64,000 bases of DNA from Winogradskya consettensis (GCF_018332715.1 NZ_BOQP01000058.1:1-64000), one strand, 5' to 3'; shown: positions 42,788-52,170, numbered from the stretch's first letter. Notes: generated by a model from the sequence alone, not told the origin. Numbers and translations are program-made.

Positions 42788-43999
42788 TCAAGTTGCCTTC
42801 TCGGCTTCAGACGACCGGAATAGGTTGTCGATGGCCTTGCGGGTCCGATCCTCACTCGCTGGCATCAGGTGCGTGTATACCCGCAGAGTGAACCCTGGGT
42901 CGGAGTGACCAAGGTAGGTTGCCAGCGCCTTTATGCTCTCTCCTGCGTCGAGAAGAGCTGAGGCGTAGAAGTGACGTAGTGCATGCATTCCAGTGGCTCG
43001 GGACCGGGTGATGTCGGCGGATGCAAGCGCCGAGTGCCAGCAATGCTCGTTGAACCAGGTCCGGTTGATCGCGTTGCCACGGGTAGTCGGAAACATGAGC
43101 CGCGCCGTCACCCGCTGCGCGCTCTTCGGGTCTTCCCACGGGAGCGTGACAGCAACCGGCGTAATCGTCTCCAAGTGCTTGTTTAGGATCACGCCGATGG
43201 CGTGCGGTAGGGGCACACGTCGATCTTGATCGTTCTTCGGTAGCCCGAAGACCAGCCGGGAACGTACGCGCTTGACCTGACGGCGGATGTGGATCCAGCC
43301 CCCATCGAGGTCGACGTCGTCCCTCGCGAGGCCGAGCATCTCCCCCTGGCGCATCCCGCACCCGCTACCCAGATCCGCAAGCGGACGATACCGAGCTGGC
43401 AGTCCGCTCCGAATCGCCTGGACGCGTTCGAAGGTCCACGGGATCACCTTGCGTTCAGGAGGACGAGGCTTCGTCACGGACTTGGCGGAGCAGGGATTCT
43501 TTGCGATCCGCTCGTCATCAACGGCCGCGCCGAGGATGCTTCCCAAGTGCGTGAAGGTGACAGCCCGCGTAGCCAGCGCGATGACCCCGACCATGCTCGT
43601 GTCCCACTCCCGGATGTGCGCCGGCTTGATGGACGCGAGCTGACGACCGCCGAAGTACGGGTAGAGATGCTTCCGTACCCGGATCTCCGTCCCCTCGCGG
43701 GAAGACTCGTCCATGACCCGGGTGCGCAGCCAAGACTCCGCGTACTCGCGGAACGTCATCTGGCCAGCCGCAGGGTCGATAAACGTACCCCGACGCATGT
43801 CCGACTCCACGGAGAGAAGGAAGTCCTCGGCGGCGCGCTTCTGCCGGTCGGGGAACGACTTCTTCAGCTCTCTACCATCCGGGCCGATGTACCGAGCCCG
43901 GTAGCGCAGGCCAACGCCGTACTGCTCGTGCTTGACCCGCTTAGGCTTGCCGTCTGGGCCTTTGATTGTCTTGTACCAGCGATCTTCGATGTGCCCCAT
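42788..43999 (-). CDS. int: tyrosine recombinase/integrase
   Basis: A 403-aa site-specific recombinase. Residues 1-65 form an arm-type DNA-binding/AP2-like part, residues ~70-170 a SAM-like core-binding domain, and the catalytic domain has the Arg in GSGCGMRQGEMLGL, HALRHFYASALLD (HxxR), LGHSD and the nucleophile Tyr in VYTHL. It should recombine the att sites described at rnpB. The start ATG shares one base with the xis stop (TGATG), so the two are coupled. The length is typical of AICE integrases. Confidence 0.95.
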   Translation of the reverse strand: MGHIEDRWYKTIKGPDGKPKRVKHEQYGVGLRYRARYIGPDGRELKKSFPDRQKRAAEDFLLSVESDMRRGTFIDPAAGQMTFREYAESWLRTRVMDESSREGTEIRVRKHLYPYFGGRQLASIKPAHIREWDTSMVGVIALATRAVTFTHLGSILGAAVDDERIAKNPCSAKSVTKPRPPERKVIPWTFERVQAIRSGLPARYRPLADLGSGCGMRQGEMLGLARDDVDLDGGWIHIRRQVKRVRSRLVFGLPKNDQDRRVPLPHAIGVILNKHLETITPVAVTLPWEDPKSAQRVTARLMFPTTRGNAINRTWFNEHCWHSALASADITRSRATGMHALRHFYASALLDAGESIKALATYLGHSDPGFTLRVYTHLMPASEDRTRKAIDNLFRSSEAEKAT

Positions 44000-44202
44000 C
44001 AGGAATCAGCTCTCATCTGATCGGCGAACCACGAACGAACGGCGGCTGGGTCGTAACGCAGGTGACGACCTACGCGGCCAGCAGGAGGGCCATAGCGACG
44101 TTTGCGCCAGGCGTAAAGGGTCTGAACCGGAACGCCCAGATAGGCGGCGACTTGATCTATCTCCCAGAGCACTTCGAGCGACGGCACGACTGAGGTGGTC
44201 AT
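43999..44202 (-). CDS. xis: excisionase (MerR-like HTH)
   Basis: A 67-aa protein with a winged HTH: WEIDQVAAYLGVPVQTLYAWRKRRYGPP, then GRHLRYDPAAVRSWF. This is the usual AICE Xis, which directs the integrase to excision. ATG 44202 has GGAGAC upstream. Its stop overlaps int by one base. Confidence 0.93.
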   Translation of the reverse strand: MTTSVVPSLEVLWEIDQVAAYLGVPVQTLYAWRKRRYGPPAGRVGRHLRYDPAAVRSWFADQMRADS

Positions 44203-44243
44203 CGGTCTCCTCTCGGCATGGCGGTGAGGTAGATGGGAGGCCT

Positions 44244-46022
44244 TCAGGCGGCGTACGCCGTCGAGGCCCCGGCTGTAGGCGGTGACGAGTCAGTTGCCGA
44301 AAGATCCTGGGAAGTGCCACCGCTCCCCCACTGGCGAGCGTTGAGCTGTGCACGGCGTTGGATCCGCTGCGAGATCAACCGCAGAAGACGGTGTTCGAGC
44401 GGCGGGAGGTCGACGTCATCAGGTCGGGCGAGTTCCCATGCGATCGGCGACGGCTTGGCCTCCTGGTGGTCAGCCGGCGGTGCATCCTCAGCGGCGTCCG
44501 ACACTCCAAGCAGCGCCTTGACCCAGGCGTGTGCGTCGGCGCGATGGTCGGCCAGGGTCTTGCCGGACCAGTTCCGCGAGACCAACACTCGCCGGCCGCC
44601 GATGCCCAACGTCGTCTTCTGGTGGACCTTGCTCTTGCAGTGACCGGGCCGCAGCTTGCCGTGTGCCTTCTTTGGCTGCACGCCATAGAGCAGCCAGTTC
44701 GCGCACCGATCCGAGCACGGCGTGACCCGGAGTTGGTGCCAGAGCCGGTCTGCATGGTCGCGTTGCGGGTCGCTGGTGATGGCGTGGCAGTCAGCCGCGG
44801 ACTTGGTCACGTACTTCGTGATGTAACCGATCGTCCGGCTCACATCGTCGGCGCCCGGGTCGACGCCCTTGGCCTTGACCTGCGGCCCGAACCGGGCGAG
44901 GTGCGCCGGCTCAGCGTCCGGATCGTCATCGATGACGTCCAGCGCCTCATCCCACGTCGGCAGCACCGCACCGGTGTCCGGGTCGGCCCAGACCTCGCCG
45001 TCGAAGACCGGCGGCCGGTCGAACGCGTAGCGCAGCGTCGCCGTGGACGGCCACCACACCTGGTGATAGGTCGCCACGGCAACCTGCTCCAGCACGGCCC
45101 GTGGGATGGTGCCCCGGATGGCGAAGTGCGCGTGCGGAGCCAGGCGCCGCTGCGGCTCGACGCATCCGGCGTACTGAACATTCCAGCCGACCGCCCGCCG
45201 CAGGTTCTGCCAGTACCGATCGAGCAGCCGGGGGAAATGCACGGCATCCCAGGCCGCTCGCCGATAGTCATAGCGAGCCGGATCAACCGGCGTACCCAAC
45301 TGCGGGTCATCTTCCGCGTGCCGCCGCCGGCACGAGCAAGGCCGACCAGCCGGGATCGAATGCACCGCGCCGTAGCTGTCCAGGGTGAGGGTCAACCACA
45401 TCGACGGCTGATGAGTGCTTCCGTCGCGCCCGACATAGGTGCGCCCAACCGTGCGTGCCTGGACCTTCTGCCGGGGCAGATCCGGTACATCCTGGCGCCG
45501 CCGAGTCGACCGCACCCGACGCGGCTGGTCATCGTCCGCACCGTCCTCATCCCCGTGGTGCGGCGGCGCGACACGGCCCCGCAGCCCCTCAGCCGCAATA
45601 GCCTCCTCAACCTCCGCGATGGCCTCATCCAGCTCAGCAATCTGATCCCACTCGGCGTTTCGTTCGGCCTGCGCTCGATAGAACTCGAAGTGAGCCCGCA
45701 GCGAGATCAGCGCCTTCTGGTCCTCGGTCGCAGCGGCCGGCGGGGGCAGCGGTTCGTCAGTGCGGTGCCAGCCCTCGCGGATCTGCACCTGTCGGTAATG
45801 CCGTGACCGCTTCGCGCAGGGCGGGCACTTGCCCTCCAGCGTCGCCCCACAAGGCAGGTCAATCAGTTCCGTCTGCCCGGTGGTCAGGTCAGTACGGCGC
45901 AACGCAATCGGCCGGATGCAGACACCATGCTCGATGGCGAGGTTCTTGAGCGCGTCGACGGACCGGGGCAATGCCATGCGGGCCGCCCGCGAGCCCGGCC
46001 GGGGTGCTTCCAGGGTCGTCAC
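44244..46022 (-). CDS. RepSA-like rolling-circle replication initiator
   Basis: A 592-aa initiator. It has an N-terminal Cys cluster (CGATLEGKCPPCAKRSRHYRQ), a long acidic coiled part, the HUH-like PHAHFAIRG motif near residue 315, and the tyrosine/lysine motif IGYITKYVTKSAAD near residue 400, typical of RepSA. Its C-terminus is low in complexity. It should nick and start replication of the excised circle. The start GTG overlaps the DUF2637 gene stop by 4 nt. Confidence 0.9.
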   Translation of the reverse strand: MTTLEAPRPGSRAARMALPRSVDALKNLAIEHGVCIRPIALRRTDLTTGQTELIDLPCGATLEGKCPPCAKRSRHYRQVQIREGWHRTDEPLPPPAAATEDQKALISLRAHFEFYRAQAERNAEWDQIAELDEAIAEVEEAIAAEGLRGRVAPPHHGDEDGADDDQPRRVRSTRRRQDVPDLPRQKVQARTVGRTYVGRDGSTHQPSMWLTLTLDSYGAVHSIPAGRPCSCRRRHAEDDPQLGTPVDPARYDYRRAAWDAVHFPRLLDRYWQNLRRAVGWNVQYAGCVEPQRRLAPHAHFAIRGTIPRAVLEQVAVATYHQVWWPSTATLRYAFDRPPVFDGEVWADPDTGAVLPTWDEALDVIDDDPDAEPAHLARFGPQVKAKGVDPGADDVSRTIGYITKYVTKSAADCHAITSDPQRDHADRLWHQLRVTPCSDRCANWLLYGVQPKKAHGKLRPGHCKSKVHQKTTLGIGGRRVLVSRNWSGKTLADHRADAHAWVKALLGVSDAAEDAPPADHQEAKPSPIAWELARPDDVDLPPLEHRLLRLISQRIQRRAQLNARQWGSGGTSQDLSATDSSPPTAGASTAYAA

Positions 46023-46537
46023 GGGCGGGTCACCTCCTGTCGGCTGAAGGCACCGGCCGGCATGGGCACCACGCCAGAGGGACGGTCAGCGATCGGCACG
46101 GCAACGACTTCGTCCGGCCGTTCGACGACCGGCACCGGGTCGCTCTTCTCCTTGTCGGCCGAAGAGAATTCGCCGAGCACAAGGTGAACCAGGGCGATGA
46201 ACGCCAGCGCGGGCACAGCGGACAGCACCCAGGCGGACAGGCCACTCGGCGCTACGGCGAGCTGAGCTGCCAACGAAAACGCCCCCGCGGCCAACATCAG
46301 AAAGATTGCGTAGCCGATGCCCTGTCCCTTGCGCTTACGCCGCCGGATCACCAAGTACGCGGCCATCGGCACGAGGTCAGCGACGACCGCGTTGACCCAG
46401 CCGAAAGCGTCGGATGCCCCCGGCGCGGCGTGGCGCATGGTCCAGTCGTGCATGTGGGTGAAGGACGCTCCCCCAGCGGCGACCGCTACGACGGTGAGGA
46501 TCAGCGCGAGCAGGCCGGCTTCCAGTCGCTCGGTCAC
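46019..46537 (-). CDS. DUF2637 (Spd-like) membrane protein
   Basis: A 172-aa protein with four hydrophobic segments, the DUF2637 block ASFTHMHDWTMRH and a Pro-rich cytoplasmic tail. In AICEs this gene sits between traB and repSA and is thought to help spread of the element within mycelium. GTG 46537 overlaps the traB-like stop (GTGA), and the gene overlaps repSA the same way. Confidence 0.88.
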   Translation of the reverse strand: MTERLEAGLLALILTVVAVAAGGASFTHMHDWTMRHAAPGASDAFGWVNAVVADLVPMAAYLVIRRRKRKGQGIGYAIFLMLAAGAFSLAAQLAVAPSGLSAWVLSAVPALAFIALVHLVLGEFSSADKEKSDPVPVVERPDEVVAVPIADRPSGVVPMPAGAFSRQEVTRP

Positions 46538-47952
46538 GCGGCATCACCATCGATGACCTGGACACGGCCGTAAATGTCAGCCATGTCGCGGATTTCGTCA
46601 TCGGTCAGGTACGAGAACCGAACCCGCATCGGCGTGGGGTCACCGTCGAGCGCGACGTACCCGACACCGGGTGCCGTCTCCGAGATCCGGTCACACAGCG
46701 CTCCCCGATCCCGCATGCCGTCCCCGAGGACGAGATCCACTTCGTTGGACTCGGACAGCCGCAGCGCAATCCGGGTAGGAAACAGCCCGCGAGCAGGCAG
46801 TACTTCCTTGCGAGGGTCCTGCAAGCAGGCGACGACGTGAACCCCGACAGCCCGGCCCTGCGTGAGCACGATGCCAAGCGCGGCCTTGATGCGGTCTTTG
46901 AGATGCCGATCCGTCAGGTACGCGGTCAGGTTCGCCAGCTCGTCGATGACCAGGACGATGAGCGGCTCACCAAGAGACGGAACGTGCTGACGCGTACGCC
47001 CCATGAGCCGCGCAGCCCGCCGCTGAGTCTCAGCCGCAGCAGCTTCCAGCAAGTCGGCCTGTGCGGCGAAGTCCTTGCTGGCGAAGCGGTCGAACAGCGG
47101 CAGCCCGATCCCGAGCTCCATCCCGCCCTTGGGGTCGAGTCCCCACAGCCGCACGAGTCCGGTCCCGACCCCGCCGGCCAGTGCCCGGACGATGGACCAG
47201 ATCACCGAGCCCTTACCCGCGCCGGTCGCGCCGACGACGAGCACCTGTGTCCCGAACAGCCGCAGGTCGAAGACCTCGCCGTCTTCTTGCCGAGCAACGG
47301 GCAGCGCCATGAAGTCCGGAACCCCGGTGACCGGGAACGGCGGTACGAGTTTCACGAGCGGGTCACCCCGCAGCACAGCCAGCAGAACGGTGCTGAAGGT
47401 CGGTCCGGGCATGGCCTTGACCTGGCGAACCCCGAACGTGTGGGCAAGCCGTTCGGAGACGTGCCCGAAGTCGTCCGGGATCTGCCCGGTGACCATGCGA
47501 ACCAGGACCAGGTCTGTCCCGGGTCGGCACCGGACGCGCTGGAGGACGGGCAGCACGGTCTGACCGTCGTACGACACAGACAGCTTCGCCGTGACCATGG
47601 CCGCCTGCCAGTGCCGCCGGTACGTCCACCGCCGGAACCGGGCCAGAATCGGATACCAGCCGAAACGCAGGAAAGACGCCCGGTTCCCCAGGTTCCAGAT
47701 GGTGGCTGCCACCGCGACACCGAGAACGGTGAACGTCGGCCCCTGCCAGTCGAATGCGGCGTACATCCACAGCAGCCCGGAGGACGGCAGCGTGATCCAC
47801 CAGAAGCGGAAGTAGCCGATGACCATCCAGGCCAGGCCTTTGACCGCCGACCAGAACATGACCAGCCAGACCGGAAGACGGACCACGGGCGTGCGTACGT
47901 TGAACGGTGCGGTCGGGATGGCCTCACCGCGGATGACGTTGATGAACGGCAT
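46534..47952 (-). CDS. TraB/FtsK-SpoIIIE-type DNA translocase
   Basis: A 472-aa conjugal translocase that moves double-stranded DNA between hyphae. Two helices at residues ~30-80 anchor it; Walker A is VVGATGAGKGS (about 239-249), and Walker B is in LIVLVIDELANL (about 325-335). The sequence DPKGGMELGIG between them is typical of TraSA/TraB. ATG 47952 shares one base with the upstream gene stop. Normal length for an AICE. Confidence 0.93.
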   Translation of the reverse strand: MPFINVIRGEAIPTAPFNVRTPVVRLPVWLVMFWSAVKGLAWMVIGYFRFWWITLPSSGLLWMYAAFDWQGPTFTVLGVAVAATIWNLGNRASFLRFGWYPILARFRRWTYRRHWQAAMVTAKLSVSYDGQTVLPVLQRVRCRPGTDLVLVRMVTGQIPDDFGHVSERLAHTFGVRQVKAMPGPTFSTVLLAVLRGDPLVKLVPPFPVTGVPDFMALPVARQEDGEVFDLRLFGTQVLVVGATGAGKGSVIWSIVRALAGGVGTGLVRLWGLDPKGGMELGIGLPLFDRFASKDFAAQADLLEAAAAETQRRAARLMGRTRQHVPSLGEPLIVLVIDELANLTAYLTDRHLKDRIKAALGIVLTQGRAVGVHVVACLQDPRKEVLPARGLFPTRIALRLSESNEVDLVLGDGMRDRGALCDRISETAPGVGYVALDGDPTPMRVRFSYLTDDEIRDMADIYGRVQVIDGDAA

Positions 47953-48338
47953 CACGACACCTCCCGCAACGGGAACAGCGCGCCCTGCCCGGACGAGTGG
48001 CCGCGTCGCTGGACTCGCCGGCGCACAGACCGGGCGGGCAGGATGGCCGGCGGTTCGCCTTCTGGGGGTTCCGGCACGGAGCGGATCATGGTCGGGAGCC
48101 ACCGCCCGCGACCGAGGACGGCGCGTAGGTCTTCCGGGTAGCTGACGTGCGGTGCGATCAGGTCCGGGTCGAGGTGGCGGAGCTTGACCAGCGTTCGAGC
48201 CAAAGCGGCGGCACCGGCGGCGATCTCGACCAGGGCGGCCACACGGACGGTGTCGGAAGGAACGGTGGTGTAGACCTCGCGGGCGGTTCGCAGTGCGGGA
48301 CCGGCGAGCAGGGCGACCGTGCGGCGATGCGTCTTCAC
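47952..48338 (-). CDS. small AICE transfer-operon protein (128 aa)
   Basis: Unrecognised basic protein with an Ala-rich helical middle (AALVEIAAGAAALARTLVKLRHLD) and an Arg-rich C-terminus (ARSVRRRVQRRGH). A small gene of this kind is usual upstream of traB in AICEs. GTG 48338 has GGGAGGG upstream. The stop and the next ATG share a base. Confidence 0.75.
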   Translation of the reverse strand: MKTHRRTVALLAGPALRTAREVYTTVPSDTVRVAALVEIAAGAAALARTLVKLRHLDPDLIAPHVSYPEDLRAVLGRGRWLPTMIRSVPEPPEGEPPAILPARSVRRRVQRRGHSSGQGALFPLREVS

Positions 48339-48484
48339 CGGACCCTCCCGGCGGTGCGCGTCGTGTTCCGGGCAGCGTGAACTAGCGTGGGCATTGCAGC
48401 CTCTTTCGCTTCAAGGGATGGGGCTGAGCACCGGGGGCGGGAGTCGTCTTGCCGGAGGAAGCCCGCCCCCTGGTGCGCTAGCTG

Positions 48485-48916
48485 TCAGGCCGCTTTACGC
48501 GCGCCTGTCTTTTGCGGTTCCGTCATGGCGCTCGCGCGGATCGACCACGCCTGTCGCGCCCGACACTTCGCGCTGTTTCCCTTGCACCGCTGCGAATCGA
48601 CGTACGGCGTCAGCGTCACGTCGGTGAACTCCACCATCGGCGGGTAGCCCGGCACGACCGAGGTCGGCGGTACGGGCTGGTGGTCAGCGATGACCTTGAT
48701 CTTGAATTCGTTGGACGCCCCGAACTTCCCGGCCTGCGGGTCGAGGTCGATCACCTTGACCAGCCACACCCGCGTGCCGGTTTCCTTGTCCCGAACCTGA
48801 TCGTCGGCCTGCCCGCGCTTCTCGAAGTCCGTCGCAGGTTCCACACCGAGGAACAGAGCACCGTGCGGAGCGATGTACTCCCACGGCACCGGGATCTTGA
48901 TCGAGCTGGGAATCAC
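48485..48916 (-). CDS. AICE hypothetical protein, first gene of the transfer operon
   Basis: A 143-aa soluble protein, probably beta-rich: IKIPVPWEYIAPHGALFLGV, then KVIDLDPQAGKFGASNEFKIKVIAD. I recognise the type from pSAM2-like elements but cannot assign a function. GTG 48916 is the start. Two operator palindromes lie in the 100 bp upstream, so repression of this gene should silence the transfer-replication-integration operon. Confidence 0.75.
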   Translation of the reverse strand: MIPSSIKIPVPWEYIAPHGALFLGVEPATDFEKRGQADDQVRDKETGTRVWLVKVIDLDPQAGKFGASNEFKIKVIADHQPVPPTSVVPGYPPMVEFTDVTLTPYVDSQRCKGNSAKCRARQAWSIRASAMTEPQKTGARKAA

Positions 48917-48945
48917 AAACGGCTCCCCTCCGTCAGAACCTGGCT

Positions 48946-49001
48946 ACTTGACTAACCAAGTTGGACCGAAGTTAGCACATGGCCAACCTGGCTAGCCAGG
49001 T
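48946..49001. promoter_or_regulatory. KorSA-type operators upstream of the transfer operon
   Basis: Two related dyads: ACTTG-ACTAAC-CAAGT (48946-48961) and the perfect 16-bp ACCTGGCTAGCCAGGT (48986-49001). The same CCTGGCTAGCCAGG core recurs at 50568-50581 before the second gntR operon. Confidence 0.8.
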
Positions 49002-49017
49002 GAATGCACAGTGGACG

Positions 49018-49749
49018 TTAGCGCAGTCTGAAAACGTCATGCAGGCCTTGCGGCGGCACCGGGTTGACAAGGTCGAAGACCAGTAGCGGCTGACCCGTCG
49101 AATTCCGAACAATCAACAGGCTGACCAGCGCCGACGTACCCAACTTGAGAGCAAGCAAAGTCGCTTCACGCTTCGACACCGGCCGGACCGAGAGCCGTTC
49201 GACTACGTCAGTCACCGCATGCCTCTGCCGGCGCTCGAAGTGGTCCAACGCTCCCTCACGCAGCAGCCCAGGGGCATGAAACGCAGTTCCCCCGGCCGAT
49301 CCCACCGGGACAAACACGGTGTTGAGGGTCGGCCGATCACTGTCATCGGGCGCCATGAGTCGCTGCCTCGCGACGACCAACTCTCCGACAGGTATCGCAA
49401 GAGCCGCCGCAATGCGCTCCGACGACGGCGCACGTCCCGCAGCAATCAGGGAGGCAGCACCCACCTCCGCAGCACGCAATGCTTCGCCGATGCGAGTCGG
49501 TGGCTGCAAGGCGGCGACTGGCGGCGGTCCGAGCACGATGCGGCCCTTGCCCTTGACGCCCTCGATGTACCCGAGCTGCCGCAGGTATTCGAGCGCCTTC
49601 ACGACGGTGGAACGCGACGCACCGAACTCAGCCACCAGTTGCGCTTCACTCGGCAGCATCGACCCCGGTCCGTAGGCACCGGTCGTGATGCGTGACTGCA
49701 AGGTATTCGCGATGGCTGCGTACTTCGCCAGAACGGGATTGATTGGCAC
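49018..49749 (-). CDS. KorSA-like GntR repressor
   Basis: A 243-aa regulator with an N-terminal wHTH (YAAIANTLQSRITTGAYGPGS, LPSEAQLVAEFGASRSTVVKALEYLRQLGYIEG) and a UTRA-like C-terminus. GTG 49749 has GGAGAA upstream and fits the HTH start; the extension to 49830 is not needed. In AICEs such a repressor (KorSA) holds the pra activator and its own promoter off. The palindromes described here are its likely targets. Confidence 0.88.
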   Translation of the reverse strand: MPINPVLAKYAAIANTLQSRITTGAYGPGSMLPSEAQLVAEFGASRSTVVKALEYLRQLGYIEGVKGKGRIVLGPPPVAALQPPTRIGEALRAAEVGAASLIAAGRAPSSERIAAALAIPVGELVVARQRLMAPDDSDRPTLNTVFVPVGSAGGTAFHAPGLLREGALDHFERRQRHAVTDVVERLSVRPVSKREATLLALKLGTSALVSLLIVRNSTGQPLLVFDLVNPVPPQGLHDVFRLR

Positions 49750-49884
49750 GCGCGCTTCTCCGCAACGTGAGTCATAGCAACGAATCGCGGCTTGTCCGCG
49801 TCCTGCGGCGAAGCCGTCAGGCAGTTCCAAGCGCCGGCTTCTCTTCCGCGCACGGTGATAGTTCTTGAGCGTGCCGCCGACGGC

Positions 49885-50250
49885 TCATTGCGCAGGCACG
49901 ACGACGAGCCTTCCCCGCACCTCAGCTACCACTTCGTGCAGCTTCCTTCTGAATCGCTTGCTGATGTCGTCGCCGTCATCCTTGGCGCACCACCACCGCC
50001 ACGCGGCCAGGGCGTAAACGAGTGGGCTCCACCAGCGCAGCTCATCGTGGGTGACGTCCCACAGGGGACGAAGAAGGAGTTCAGCGAGCGCGGGCCACTT
50101 CGTCGAGAACCAGAAGCTGTAGGCCAGAAGCCTCACATCTACACCGTCGCCGCCCCTGCACTCCCGCAGGACGAACCCGCTCAGGAGGTAAACCACGTAT
50201 GCGGAGGCCCCGTACGAAGTAAGGAAAGCCTGTGTGCCCTCGAAGTCCAC
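49885..50250 (-). CDS. hypothetical protein of the AICE regulatory region (121 aa)
   Basis: Unrecognised. It has two hydrophobic/aromatic stretches (GASAYVVYLLSGFVLREC; LRWWSPLVYALAAWRWWCA) and could be membrane-associated. GTG 50250 has GGGGAGAT upstream and fits better than the long extension to 50451. It lies between the two gntR genes, divergent from the second one. Confidence 0.6.
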   Translation of the reverse strand: MDFEGTQAFLTSYGASAYVVYLLSGFVLRECRGGDGVDVRLLAYSFWFSTKWPALAELLLRPLWDVTHDELRWWSPLVYALAAWRWWCAKDDGDDISKRFRRKLHEVVAEVRGRLVVVPAQ

Positions 50251-50490
50251 CGATCTCCCCTTCGCCAGCGCGTGACCAGCGCGATCCCGCCGGCGTTGCG
50301 CGCTCTTGACGGCGTCTCGCGACCTGCCACCGCGACCTGTGCAATCACCGGCCAGTCCACGTGCACCAATGCCAGGACGGAGCAGGCCCAGCGAGGGGCT
50401 CAACCTGCAATCCGTCCCGGCATCAGCGCGTCTCCCGCTAAGCAAGATCAACCGCGTACACAGCGAATAACAGCCGAGCGGGGCTTTATT

Positions 50491-50581
50491 TGACTAGCTT
50501 GGCTAGTCATATTGACCGTACGGCGCCCGGTCGGCACACGCAAGCAGCTACAGGCTCATATTTCCAACCTGGCTAGCCAGG
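50491..50581. promoter_or_regulatory. operators upstream of the GntR-HAD-APH operon
   Basis: TGACTAGC-TTG-GCTAGTCA (50491-50509) and CCTGGCTAGCCAGG (50568-50581), the latter identical to the core at 48987-49000. The second dyad lies 21 bp before the GTG start. Confidence 0.8.
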
Positions 50582-50602
50582 CTTTACAGTTCAGGAGTGA
50601 AC

Positions 50603-51463
50603 GTGGAAGCCCGCGACCTCGAAGACCTGGAGCCGGACGACGCCCGTCCGGCTTCCCAACAGATCGCAAACGTGCTGCGCGCGGCGATCCTCACGCGACG
50701 CTTCGCCCCGGGCGAACGCCTGCCCTCCCAGAACGACCTGTCCGAGCGCTACGGCGTCGCCCGCGAGACGGTCAAGTCAGCGCTGCGCATCCTTCGCGAT
50801 GACCGCCTGGTTGTCAGCCGCCAAGGCAGCGGCGCATTCGTCCGCGCCCAAACCGAGCGCCCGGTCGGCCTGCGCCCCCACGTCGAGGCGGCGTTCGAGC
50901 AGCCTCACGTCACTATCGACTTTGCCGGCTTTTCCAGTGAGACCCTGCAAGGTGCGATCCAAGAACCGCTCGACAAGATCCGGGCAGGTCGTCTCACTCC
51001 CGAGTCACTGGCGATCAGGATCCTGCTGCCGGACCTGAACCAGCCCACAATCGTTCCCTCCCGGGCCGACCCCCAGGCCGACGATCCCGCCGTACGCGAA
51101 CGAGCCGCCCGTATCGTCCGCCGGCACACCGAGGCAATCGCCGAGTCCGTATCAGAACTTTCCATCTTCGGCCTGGTCCGCAATGCCACCACCGAGATCC
51201 GCTGCTACGGCACAACCGTGCAATCCAAGATGTATATCCTCAACCGCAACGAGGTCTTCTTCGGCTTCTACCCGGTCATCCAGAACACGGTCTTGGTCGA
51301 CAAGCAGCCGGTCCCCATCTTCGACGTCCTCGGCAAAGACGTCCCGCTCTTCCACTACGTCACCAGCGGCGAAGAGGACGACGCCGGCGACCAGTTCGTC
51401 CAGCAATCCCGAACCTGGTTCGACAGCATCTGGACCACAATCGCCCACGACTACATCCCATGA
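50603..51463 (+). CDS. GntR-family regulator (second, activator-like)
   Basis: A 286-aa protein with an N-terminal wHTH (ASQQIANVLRAAILTRRFAPG, LPSQNDLSERYGVARETVKSALRIL) and a ~190-residue C-terminal domain without the UTRA pattern (LNRNEVFFGFYPVIQN, FDVLGKDVPLFHYV). GTG 50603 is preferred because AGGAG lies 5 nt upstream; the GTG at 50597 overlaps the Shine-Dalgarno. It heads a three-gene operon and may take the place of Pra, the activator in classical AICEs. Confidence 0.85.
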   Translation: MEARDLEDLEPDDARPASQQIANVLRAAILTRRFAPGERLPSQNDLSERYGVARETVKSALRILRDDRLVVSRQGSGAFVRAQTERPVGLRPHVEAAFEQPHVTIDFAGFSSETLQGAIQEPLDKIRAGRLTPESLAIRILLPDLNQPTIVPSRADPQADDPAVRERAARIVRRHTEAIAESVSELSIFGLVRNATTEIRCYGTTVQSKMYILNRNEVFFGFYPVIQNTVLVDKQPVPIFDVLGKDVPLFHYVTSGEEDDAGDQFVQQSRTWFDSIWTTIAHDYIP

Positions 51464-52170
51464 GGCCGCTGGCTGAGGTAGTGAACGGCGCCGAAGTCCT
51501 GCTTGTCGACTTCGACGGACCCATCTGCGCCGTGTTCGCCGGGTATTCAGCGGCCACGATCGCCAGCGACCTCCAAGCCCTCATCCGCAGCCATCTGAGC
51601 GGTGAGCTTCCGCCAAGCATCGCTGCACTCTCCATGAACCCGCTGCAGATTCTCCGCGAAGTCGCAGACCTCGGCGACAACGCGCTCGCCGTCGCAGTCG
51701 CAGTCGCCTGTCGAGACGCGGAAGTGATGGCAGCCGCCACTGCGACGCCGACGCTAGGCGCTGTGCAACTCTTTGAAGCTGCGCAGGCAAGCGGAAGACC
51801 AGTAATCATCGTCAGTAACAACGCCACCGAAGCGGTAGGCGCCTACCTGCAAAAACACGACCTGAGCCACTACATCGAAGGTGTGGCAGCCCGGTTCGAC
51901 GGCATGGACCCCCGCCTTCTCAAACCCGACCCGTTCCTTCTTCACCGCGGACTTGAAGAGCCTAGAGCCTTGGACCGCAGAGCAATCTTCATCGGCGACT
52001 CAACCACCGACGTCGAAGCCGGCCTCGCTGTCTCCATCCCCACCATCGGGTACGCCAACAAGCCCGGCAAGGACCACCGGCTCTCAGAAGCCGGCGCAGT
52101 CGTCGTAACAGACTCGATGCTCATACTGGCCGACGAAGTCCGGCGCACGCCGGCCGCCAGGAGCCGGTGA
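51460..52170 (+). CDS. HAD family hydrolase
   Basis: A 236-aa phosphatase-like enzyme with all four HAD motifs: LLVDFDGPICAVF, IIVSNNATE, KPDPFLL and IFIGDSTTDVEAGLA. The catalytic Asp pair is intact. It overlaps the gntR gene by 4 nt (ATGA) and the next gene by 4 nt. The partner GntR and the phosphotransferase suggest a small-molecule phosphate signal, which is inference. Confidence 0.85.
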   Translation: MRPLAEVVNGAEVLLVDFDGPICAVFAGYSAATIASDLQALIRSHLSGELPPSIAALSMNPLQILREVADLGDNALAVAVAVACRDAEVMAAATATPTLGAVQLFEAAQASGRPVIIVSNNATEAVGAYLQKHDLSHYIEGVAARFDGMDPRLLKPDPFLLHRGLEEPRALDRRAIFIGDSTTDVEAGLAVSIPTIGYANKPGKDHRLSEAGAVVVTDSMLILADEVRRTPAARSR

